Source: Cryptomeria japonica (lineage: Eukaryota > Streptophyta > Pinopsida > Cupressales > Cupressaceae). Taken from it: a stretch of DNA of 64,000 nt. This document shows positions 47,703 through 56,214 of this stretch, piece by piece. Positions within the stretch are counted from its first letter, which is position 1; each line of letters opens with the position of its first letter. The notes under the pieces are model-generated. The model did not search any database and was not told the origin of the DNA. It saw nothing but the letters and a program-made list of their open reading frames with translations. The stretch covers positions 765,264,330 to 765,328,329 of the forward strand of contig NC_081408.1 of assembly GCF_030272615.1 (NCBI RefSeq), in the 5' to 3' direction. The translations under genes were made by a program, and so were the position numbers.

Positions 47703-49200
47703 TGTTGGCATTATGTGAACCGGTATGAGGACATAATGACATTGTATGTTGTCATTGATGTCAATATGTGAGTGAAGAATAGAGAACTGACATGTGTGAA
47801 CCGGTATATGTGCCAAAGTGAAGCAGCATGCATGTTCAAAGTAAACCGACATGATAATATGAGAATTGGTTATGTGAAAGTGAAGCGATATGTTTGTTGA
47901 AGGTGAACCGACATGTTGTTATTGGAACCAGTTCATGGAACCTTTGTGTGACTACCGGTTGGTAGTCTCAAGGTTTCCAGTTGATGAACCTCAAAGCCTG
48001 CGTAACCTAATTGGTGACTTTGTGTGATGAGTCAGTAGTGTATCCAAGAACTGCTCATGTTACCATGACAGCCTTGTGCGCATAAAGGATATTGCATGAA
48101 GGAGATTATCCCTATCTACCTCGGGAATGTGCGAAGTTTGTAAATGTTGATAACACGTGATGGGTTATGAGCCGCCATGAAATCGGTGGTAATGAATGAT
48201 GGAGATTGTCTTGAGGACGTGTCAAGACTGATTACATCTAATGCAATATGATCAACGGTCAGGATCGAACCGTTTGAATCACTTAACCTAAAAGGTTTAG
48301 GGTTTAGGGTTTATGCTACCGACCTGTCTGTTTCCTATAAGGTCGATGTTGTGCTTCTTTCAGTTGTTGTTGGCAAAATTTGTATGTGTGTATCCAAGGG
48401 AAGTGATACGTGATTCTTGCCAGACCAAAGGAGAGAAGAGATACCTGCAAAGTGAATGTGCAGAAGGTGAATAGGAGCCAAAGCAGATCTGCAGTAGCAT
48501 TGAGTGTTGTTATCAGATCATTGTAATTCCTATTGATCTTCAACCACTTCAACAGTTGTGAAATCCCTTAACAGGGTGGCCTTAACCGGCTTGATACAAA
48601 TCCTTTAACAAGGTAACTCGAAGTTATTGAGTTCTAGGAAGCCATAGAGCTCTAGAGATCCTTTAGCTATTGAATTCTAGAAATCCTCTAACAAGGTAAC
48701 CCTAACCGGGTTTAACCCTTAATCGAGTATTGTAGCCATCCCCTAACCAGGTGATCCCTAATAGGATCGGTTCCTAGCAGAACCTTTTTGTACTGTCTTT
48801 AACCGGGCAAGGCTCCTAACAGAGAAGACTTCTAAAGAGTTCAAAAAGTAGCTTGTGGGTATTCATCCCCACCGTGGTTTTTCCTAGTTGGGTTTCCACG
48901 TGAAAAAATATGTGTGTCATGTGTGATTTTTGTGATGCTTTGTTATTGCCTATGATGGTTCTGTGTTTTATGCCTGTCAATAAAACATGCTGAACTAGCT
49001 GTTGTGATGATCTGGTGATAGATTACCTGTTCATGCATAAGGGTGTAATGGTACTATTGTATTGAGCTAAGAAGAATGATAAGTGAGTAACCGGTTTATG
49101 ATTGTTTTAGAGGTTCTGGGTTTTACCTGTTGCACTCTGTTTTAACTGGTGTCATTGTTTGCCAGTCATTTGGAGTATTTGTTGTCAAACCGATTTTGGA
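47703..49200 (+). repeat. 3' LTR of the intronic Copia, truncated
   Basis: Colinear with 41739-43239, including the telomere-like motif (about 48296-48311) and TATA-like CCTATAAGG. The final ~80 bp present in the left LTR are absent. Confidence 0.9.
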
Positions 49201-49745
49201 ATATATTCTTTAGGTGCAAGTGCTAGTTATATATTGAGTGAAATGAAATTGTAATATGTTAAAGACAAAACATAATATATATTTTTTTCCCTATTACATG
49301 TTAATATCAAATTGAAATGAACATGTTCTTAAAAAAATATTACAAAAGGAGGAGGAATGGGAAGAAAAGGGAAAGAAGCAAACAAACCAGCAAACACAGA
49401 AACCCTCTAAGGTAAACAATTTGAGTGATCTAATTATAATATTTTAACTTTCATTCACTATTATTATAGATAGATTTATAATTAAATTAATTTTATAAAT
49501 AACCTTATGGAATGCTCGACTTCCTCGGCATCTCCCACACTTAGATTTTAGGAAAATGACATTGATAGAAGACTCTTTGAAATTTTCGTTATATTCGATT
49601 CAATTTGAAATTAATGGTAGATGAATGTTAATTGCAACGAGAATTAATTGAATCAGATCGAATTAAGTTGTCTGATGATCTTTGAACCAAATTTGATTGT
49701 TGATATCCTAAATTAAGAGTGACTTCACTGTACGGATTGCTGCAG

Positions 49746-49922
49746 GCGAAAGAGCTCCGCATTTGCTCAAGGTTGCGCAAATTTTTGGGTAAGCTCCGAG
49801 GTCTTTGGGAGGAATTTGCACCTGAAGATTTGAGCAAGTTTGACGAGATTTTTGAAAAAACCTATCAAGATAAATATCATCAAATTTATAAGTCCCTAGC
49901 CGTCATTGATAGGCGTGATATG
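49746..49922 (+). CDS. Exon 6: helical KAP insert
   Basis: 59 codons, phase 0 at both ends, acceptor TGCTGCAG and donor GATATG|GTAAGC. Encodes amphipathic helices (C-S-R-L-R-K-F-L-G-K-L-R-G-L-W-E-E-F). It joins exon 5 to the NAW-containing exon, as expected for the segment between Walker A and the membrane insert. Confidence 0.82.
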
Positions 49923-50203
49923 GTAAGCAAGAATTAGAATATTCCAACCCCTTCTCATATTCCAACCCATCCACGCAACTGGGTTGTCTGCATCCTGATG
50001 ATTTTATATTATTGTGGAGTTTCTAGTGCGAACGAAAAACTTGGTAGTAGAGAGTTCGACCTACTTTATGTTAATATTCTTATATATTTTCTATATTAAA
50101 CATTTGAATTTAGAAATTTATTTAGAAATGATAAGTCCATCTTCATTCCTATGCAATTTTTAACTTAAAAATTCCTTTTTGTTTTGGGTTTTGTGAGATT
50201 CAG

Positions 50204-50893
50204 TTTGAAGAAGATGAAGAAAGTGGATCTGGAAATCAAACAGTTGGTCAAATGCCATGGGAGGAATACTCGTTGCAATGGGCTGCACCTTCCATTTTGA
50301 CTGTACAATACAATGCCTGGCATTACAGGAATGAAACCGAGGCATGGGCCGGTCTAGCAGTAAAAATTACAGAAGAATTTGAATCAACGATGACAGTGGC
50401 ACATAAGCTGAGGACTAGCTGCATATATAATTGGAGAAACCGCAGAGATAGCATCTGTTTGAAAGTGATCTTCCCATTCTTTCTTGCAGTAGTGGTGGCC
50501 ATCTTTCTTAGTATCATTATATGGTAATATGGAGGTCTACCAGCATCGATGATTATAGCTGCTTGGGGTTTAGGAAAGTCAATCATTTCTTTTGTTAAAC
50601 CTATCAGTTCTCAAGTCGTGGACTACATATGTCTGCCAGACCATAGCCAAAAGCTTGGCTATCATCAGAAGGTTATTGATGATATCAATTTTTTGAAAGA
50701 ACAACTCTATTATAAACCCTCTTGGATGTGGAAGGTGTTTGCTTTTATGTGGTGCTGCATTACATGGAGATGGTATGAGAACTATGTTCCAGGAACAAAG
50801 ATTCCCAAGATGCCACCTGCTTCCGGTAATAATCTCAGGATAATAGTCTTCGTTGACGATCTCGATCGTTGCGAAGAAAACGTGATTCTGCAG
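50204..50893 (+). CDS. Exon 7: KAP NAW motif, membrane segment and Walker B, with a premature stop
   Basis: 690 bp, phase 0 at both ends, acceptor GATTCAG and donor CTGCAG|GTACAA. The KAP strand motif Q-Y-N-A-W-H-Y is at 50306-50326. A 22-residue membrane segment (L-K-V-I-F-P-F-F-L-A-V-V-V-A...) spans 50459-50524. The very next codon, 50525-50527, is TAA. After it the same frame runs on through a second hydrophobic stretch (50528-50605) and Walker B with the KAP signature V-F-V-D-D-L-D-R-C at 50846-50872. Membrane helices between Walker A and Walker B define the KAP family. The TAA would remove Walker B and everything downstream. Confidence 0.9.
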
Positions 50894-50986
50894 GTACAAC
50901 TAAAAAATCCCATATATTTGCAGCTGTTATAATATCAAATATTAGTCTCTGGTTTTCTAAATTTCTTTATATCTTTTAACAAGCAG

Positions 50987-51353
50987 GTATTATCAGCAGT
51001 GAATCTGGTTTTGGCCGCATGCCAGATCAACGTTATTTTGAGCATGGAAAATAGCATGATCCAAAGGGCAATAATAAGAAAGTACGGGAACAGCAATAAC
51101 AAAGTTAATAGCAAGTCCAATCAGGACTTAGCAGACAAATATTTAAGGAAGATAGTTCAGTTGCCGCTACACCTACCAGACCCTCGTGACAAAGAGTCCA
51201 ATGAGTTTTTGCAATGCCAGCTAGGCGTGTGGGATAGTAGAAAAAGTTCTAGCGGTTCAGCAGCAGAAACAGAAAAACACAATGAATATAGGCCTAGAAA
51301 AACCAATCCAAAGTTCCAAATTGGAGCTTCAATTCCAGAGAAACCTCAACTAG
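50987..51353 (+). CDS. Exon 8: KAP C-terminal subdomain
   Basis: Acceptor AACAAGCAG, donor CAACTAG|GTGAAT, ends phase 1. It starts V-L-S-A-V-N-L-V-L and I-N-V-I-L-S-M-E, the helix and strand after Walker B, and includes D-K-Y-L-R-K-I-V-Q-L-P-L-H-L-P-D-P (about 51136-51183). That is a hallmark KAP element. The tail is Ser/Lys-rich linker. Confidence 0.9.
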
Positions 51354-51450
51354 GTGAATATCTATGACTATATACAAGTGGGATTAGTCACATTTTATAT
51401 TTGCATTACATGAAGAGATCAATTATTTTTCTTCCGCTTTGTTGTTGTAG

Positions 51451-51925
51451 GTAGAAGAGAAACGAAGAAAGATTTTGTATTTGTAGGTAGAGGAGGAAGA
51501 AAGAAAGATTTGGCAGAATCTAGACCTGAACAACAAAGAGTCCTCAGCATTTCAGGTGAAAATCTTCCAGATGAAATCCTTTTAAGCTGAACAGAAAATA
51601 GGAGACAAATGATCGAAACATTTTATATTTGCATCAAGTATTTTAGCTGATGATTTGTGCAATGTACGATCACATAATTCAAATCAGTTTTTATTCAAAA
51701 TGTTCTTGTAGGTAGAGGAGAAACAAAAATAGATTTGGCAGAATCTGGAGCCAAACAAGAAACAGCCGTCAGCATTCCAGATGAAATTATTCTAGATGCA
51801 GGTCTAAGCATCACTGTATTGATGATTTTAATATAGCCCTTAACTAGAGAATGTTGCTTCCCCAGCAGACACAACCCAGCAAGGATCAGGAAAAACGGAA
51901 GAGCCAAAAACAATTAAGAAACCAG
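51451..51925 (+). CDS. Exons 9-11: small repeated linker exons
   Basis: Exons at 51451-51555 (105 bp), 51712-51801 (90 bp) and 51866-51925 (60 bp). All are phase 1 to phase 1, each opening with a split Gly codon in exons 9 and 10. Exons 9 and 10 share G-R-x-E-T-K plus D-L-A-E-S-x-x-x-Q and an S-I tail, so one arose by duplication of the other. Exon 9 itself contains two copies of the G-R-x(1-2)-R/E-x-K-K-D unit. Products are charged and probably disordered. Confidence 0.7.
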
Positions 51926-52049
51926 GTGATACATCATTCAAATACACAGAGCATTTTAAGTGATGATTTGTGCAATATACGATCACACGATTCACAATTT
52001 GTTTTCATTCAATTCACGATACGTTTTCATTCGAAATGTTTGTTAGCAG

Positions 52050-52190
52050 AGAGGGTATCTCCGATCACACAAATATACAGAAATATACAGAAATCTTTGT
52101 ACAATGTACGAACCAACAATTCACAATCCGGAGTTGAAGAAACAAAGATTGAGATAGAACGACCAAGAAAAAACGATGAGCAAAGTGCAG
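52050..52190 (+). CDS. Exon 12: linker exon
   Basis: 141 bp, phase 1 at both ends, acceptor TGTTAGCAG and donor AGTGCAG|GTTTCA. Encodes a basic, Asn/Gln-rich stretch ending in Glu/Lys-rich sequence. An internal 'aaatatacag' duplication is visible near 52069-52088. Confidence 0.65.
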
Positions 52191-52442
52191 GTTTCAAGTT
52201 TAACAAGCTGGCTATATTATATTAATTTTGTTTTCTATGAGTTTGCGGATCCTGATCACTCATAATTTTTTTTAGAAAATATAAGTGAACTGTATTTTAA
52301 ATTATATCTATATAATCATACCCTGCTGCGACTATAAAACGTCCCTCAATTTAATGACTTACAAGAAAAATAACGAGTAGACTAATAAATTTCTAATACC
52401 AGACATATAAGATTTATAATAACAGCTTGACGTATGTTGCAG

Positions 52443-52768
52443 GTGATCAAGAACAGCAAAGTCTCTCCTTACTAATTAGTGCAATGCTCATCCCTAACTA
52501 TACCCCAGGAGAAAGGAAGGCTTTTTCCATTCTTCATAATCAGTGCACAGGCAGTAGAAAACTTCCGCGAGAGTGGAAATGTTTGATGGCATACCATCGG
52601 CTAGCGTGGAATATTTTGTATCTAAGCTTTCATCTGAAATATGTTGACCCAGTGGAGGGATGGCAGGTTCAACTTATTGCATGGATTTTCGTTTGCTGGG
52701 AATGGGGGCACCTCATAACAACTCTTATACAAGATAGCGTCACAAAAAAAATTTATCTTACCTCAACG
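52443..52768 (+). CDS. Exon 13: helical domain following the KAP core
   Basis: The acceptor is TATGTTGCAG. It encodes L-L-I-S-A-M-L-I-P and S-R-K-L-P-R-E-W-K-C-L-M-A-Y-H-R-L-A-W, resembling the helix region with a conserved Arg-Lys that follows many KAP/STAND NTPase cores. A Trp-rich segment (A-W-I-F-V-C-W-E-W) follows. Two donors keep phase 0: ACG|GTGCTC at 52768, which retains the Trp-rich segment and is preferred, and GGCAG|GTTCAA at 52666. Without splicing the frame stops at 52778-52780. Confidence 0.7.
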
Positions 52769-52867
52769 GTGCTCACTTGAACGGACAGTGGTAGTTAATT
52801 TATTTCCTCAGCACAAAATTTTTCTTCTATAACCAAAAATTAAAATTCTTTGTATGCATTGATGCAG

Positions 52868-53752
52868 AAATGGAATAAGCTTGAGGTTTTAAGAAAGTGG
52901 AAAGTTGTAGAGGAGAAAGTTGTAGAGGAGAGATTTCTACAGATATATGGATTAGAGGAGAAAGTTGTAGAGGAAACTAGTGGGCCTTCGCTGAGAGAGA
53001 TTGTTGAGAATTATATCGATGAGAGGTGGCCAGCAGACAAGAAGAACACCACAAAACAGAAGGATGAAGAAGTGGAGAAGACAAGTGGCGACTCGCCCGA
53101 GGAAAACATGACAAAAATTTCCAGCGAGGATAAAAAGGGAAATGGTGGCATTGACAACCTCAGCAACACTGAAGAAGTAGAGAAGACAAATAGCAACTTG
53201 CCAGAGAAGAACATGACAACAACTTCTAGTGAGGAAGATTTAAAAGAGGTTTTGAAAGAGCAGAAGGAGGTGAGGGAAGTTCTAAGGAAGAATTTGAAAG
53301 AGCAGGAGGAGATGAGGGAAGCTCTAAGGAAGAATTTGAAAGAGCAGGAAGAGATGAGGGAAGCTCTTAGAAAGGTTCAGGAGGAAATGAGGGATATGAT
53401 GAAAATGTTAAAAAAGAAAGTTTTAAATGAGGAAGAAGGCAAAAAAGGAGAAAGCTCTGTGCAACAGGACACAAAGGTTAATGAGAATCAGACAAGAATC
53501 ATCAAGAAAATCTTCATACAGGAAGAAGACAACGAAGGAGAAAGCTCACTGCAACAGTACACAACGGCTGAGGAGAATCAGAAAACTGAGAATACAAAGG
53601 ATGAAGAGGAGCAAGAAGAATGGATTAGGCTGAGAGACACATTGCGCCGCTTCAATGTTTCAATGGATGGCATTCAAGCCTTCCAAAAATTTAGGTTTTA
53701 CTGCCAGCCTGGACATCTTCCATGGCCTTTGCGCAAACAAGCTACACTATGA
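52868..53752 (+). CDS. Exon 14: C-terminal coiled coil and tail
   Basis: Acceptor TTGATGCAG|AAATGG. 294 codons. The first part repeats E-E-K-V-V-E-E. A charged stretch follows, then a 14-residue tandem heptad repeat, L-K-E-Q-E-E-M-R-E-A-L-R-K-N (about 53248-53400), forming a coiled coil. The end is a compact tail (F-Q-K-F-R-F-Y-C-Q-P-G-H-L-P-W-P-L) before TGA at 53750-53752. The coiled coil suggests oligomerisation or partner binding. Confidence 0.82.
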   Translation, partial: KWNKLEVLRKWKVVEEKVVEERFLQIYGLEEKVVEETSGPSLREIVENYIDERWPADKKNTTKQKDEEVEKTSGDSPEENMTKISSEDKKGNGGIDNLSNTEEVEKTNSNLPEKNMTTTSSEEDLKEVLKEQKEVREVLRKNLKEQEEMREALRKNLKEQEEMREALRKVQEEMRDMMKMLKKKVLNEEEGKKGESSVQQDTKVNENQTRIIKKIFIQEEDNEGESSLQQYTTAEENQKTENTKDEEEQEEWIRLRDTLRRFNVSMDGIQAFQKFRFYCQPGHLPWPLRKQATL

Positions 53753-53966
53753 ATTTAGGCGGGCCCTTCTAATTCTCATTTCAAGCAAATTATTTTATTT
53801 CTGTAATTAAACTATCTATTGATTCTCTCTTGAAGAGAAATCGCTTTATAGAATAATTACTTGCCTCACTGATACTGCAGATTAAGTAGAGAGTCGGTCA
53901 ATATAAATGGTAAGTTAGTAAATGGATGTTTAGTTAGTAGTAAATGTGATCAATCTTGTTTCAGTC

Positions 53967-53972
53967 AATAAA
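53967..53972 (+). terminator. Candidate polyadenylation signal
   Basis: AATAAA about 215 bp after the stop codon of exon 14, in a T-rich 3' flank. It is the first canonical hexamer after the stop. Confidence 0.45.
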
Positions 53973-54890
53973 ACTTTAATTTGTTGTCTTTTTTAATTAG
54001 TAAAATCAATCATTTTTAATACAATATATGATGTCTATTTCTGTATATATTTATTTTTTAGGCATATAAAAAGAAGTTCTGTAGTTCAAGAAAGAAACAA
54101 GATGAGTTGGTTAGCAAATTAATATATACAAGAGACCCACTTGTTCTGAGAAATTAATATATACAGTTGGTCAAGATGTTTATAATGGCTGCTTGTTCAT
54201 ATTTCACGCGATGTTTTGGTTTGATTTCCACTCGTTGCCCAGAATGGGGAGAATGGTGGTCTAATTTTTGAGTTAAGAATGGGAGGGTAATGGTTGGCTA
54301 TGAGTTATCTTTTTTCAGAAATGATGGTGCGTTGAATGGTATCTTCCACTTCATTTGTGGTTGCTATAATGTTATAGATATAACAAGGTTGTGAAAGGTT
54401 TCTTATTTTTATTGGTTGTTAAAAATAAGCAGATTAAAAAATATGTCGGGCTGCCTTATCGCCCCAATTCCTAGCTAGTGCAACGTGCAATGGTTAGCAA
54501 TAATGAGTTGTCCGATTAGCTTACGCAAAAACATGTTCGATGCAATTTGCTTGCATTCTTTTCAAATTGATTTCAAATGAGAACACAACATGGCTTATAG
54601 AGGAAATCGACTTTATATGAAATGTAACAATTGTATTAAAATGTGCGCATACATGGTAATGGTAAGTTGTGTTTCTAAATATTTAATAATCATGCAAATA
54701 TTATCACTTGTATAGGTATGATTATTTATGGTCATATTGATATACATATTAACATGACAAGATCTTATGATTTCGCACTTTTTTGTGCTCTTGCCTTAGT
54801 GTGTCCTCGTAGCTCTTTTTCAAGCATATATATGACCTTTGCATTACAAAGCTAATGTCGTGAAGATATGGTGATCTATGTCTCTATCTT
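53973..54890. other. Noncoding 3' flank
   Basis: AT-rich. No reading frame of coding character and no clear repeat. Confidence 0.5.
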
Positions 54891-56190
54891 GGACTTGTAT
54901 ACATCTAAGCCACCTTTGTTTCACCCTTTTTTGGGTGGACTAGGGTGCTAGGTGCCCTTGTAACCCCCAAAATGGGTCCATTTTTTAATATGTTGATATA
55001 TCGTTTCCCACCAATTAATTCTCTATCCTGATATTTTAATATGATTGATGGAAGTCTATCTAATTTACGAAATATCTTGAGAATCATATATAAGACCATC
55101 TTTCCTAATTTATTTCCATCGTTCACATCTTGTACAAGTATCCTACATCATCACTTAAGTATTCAAGAAATTCCTAGAGCAATTATTTCTTTAGCTTTGA
55201 GCATTATGGAGTAGCAAGTTACAACAATCTTCATGCAAGCATGTTTTCATGATTGATCCTTTTTATGTCTTGACATCTCATGTTATTGCATCAACACTTG
55301 TGGGTCATATTCAAATAGCATTGCATCATCAACATCAAGCTTTATGTATGTTACCCCATCATTTGTTTTGAACAAATTAATGTGTATTTAATTTTGTTTC
55401 CCTCGTTCGGTTTGATCCGTCTTTAGCCATGCACCTTTTGTTCCTTTATGTTTCACCTTTTCCACCCCAATGAACCCGTCGATTGAACCTGCGAATTGGT
55501 TCAAGGTTCAAAGTTCAATCGGTGCCTTTGTGTGGGTCGCGGCTTTGTTATGTTGTTAAGTGAGGGAGCATGAATGTGTTAAGTTGGTCTTGAACTTGAA
55601 CTTTTGAACCATTTCTAAAGCATTTCAAGGTTCAAGGTTCAAGGTTCAAAGTCTTCCTTTACGTTTGTTAAAAGTCTTCGCTCATTCCCGGTGTTGTGTT
55701 GAACCTGAACCATTGAACTTCTTGTGAAATGGTTCAAAGTTCAAAGGTTCATTCCAAGACTGGCCCCGACGACATTAATAACACAAAAGGTGGCGCGGCA
55801 AAAGGAATATTCTAGGCATCTTATAATTTAAAATTCTAAATTTGGAAAGAAATCATGAAAACTCAAGCCATTTGTGCGGAGTTGATGTATAATTAAGAAA
55901 GTTGTCTTGTTCCCATCAAATCATTGGTTATCTCACACATTCGGATGAATCATTATGAGGCGTGTGTAGGTGTTACACAGTTTTCCGCTTCTCAACAAGT
56001 GAATTCTCAAATTGTGAAAGTGGTAGTTGTCATTGTTGGAGGAGCGAAAGACGTCGAAGGTAATTTCAACTCCATACTTTCGAGGGTTTCACAGATTTGA
56101 TGGTGGTAACAGGTGAGTTTTGATAATTTCCCCTCCACTATGTTACTAGCTCAGAAGGTCAGTGTAGGAAAATTCTTTGTTTTGGAATAG
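54891..56190. repeat. LTR-like debris with GGTTCAA motif cluster
   Basis: 54900-55380 resembles LTR sequence in composition and in phrases such as 'attgcatcatcaacatcaagc', but has no paired copy in the window. 55485-55760 holds many direct and inverted copies of GGTTCAA / TTGAACC, including three head-to-tail 'ggttcaa' at 55629-55650. Boundaries are unknown. Confidence 0.4.
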
Positions 56191-56214
56191 AATTATGTTC
56201 TTTCTAAGAATTGT

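Larger units (their letters stand above)
41739..49200 (+). mobile_element. Copia LTR retrotransposon in intron 5, 3' end deleted
   Basis: Left LTR 41739-43317 (1,579 bp) and right LTR 47703-49200 (1,498 bp) flank gag, protease, integrase, RT and RNase H on the + strand, same strand as the host gene. The right LTR stops matching after GATTTTGGA at 49200, about 80 bp short of the left LTR end. Its terminus and the target duplication were therefore lost in a deletion. The first 300 bp of the LTRs differ at about a dozen positions, mostly transitions. Breaks in the coding region are stops at 43893-43895, 45774-45776 and 47155-47157, and a frameshift near 46470. The copy is not autonomous. Confidence 0.93.
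38398..49745 (+). other. Intron 5, 11.3 kb, phase 0
   Basis: Bounded by AG|GTAGAC and TGCTGCAG|GCG. It contains a 7.5 kb Copia element in sense orientation, a 154-bp tandem duplication and two exon-like pieces (40485-40598, 40689-40808). The rest is AT-rich noncoding sequence. Gymnosperm introns are often extended by LTR elements in this way. Confidence 0.75.
30077..53752 (+). pseudogene. Ankyrin-repeat / KAP P-loop NTPase gene (Kidins220-like architecture), disrupted
   Basis: About 14 exons with GT-AG borders and mutually consistent phases encode roughly 1,850-1,880 residues once introns and one retrotransposon are set aside. Order: novel N-terminal region (exons 1-2), ankyrin repeats (exon 2), KAP NTPase with Walker A (exon 4), NAW motif, membrane segment and Walker B (exon 7), the KAP end motif Y-L-R-K-I-V-Q-L-P (exon 8), repeated linker exons (9-12), a helical domain (13) and a coiled coil (14). 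KAP NTPases (named after Kidins220/ARMS and PifA) carry membrane helices inside the NTPase fold and are thought to act at the inner face of membranes. Known eukaryotic examples are mainly animal. Lesions: Copia insertion in exon 2 and a TAA in exon 7. It could be a recent pseudogene or a null allele. Confidence 0.85.
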
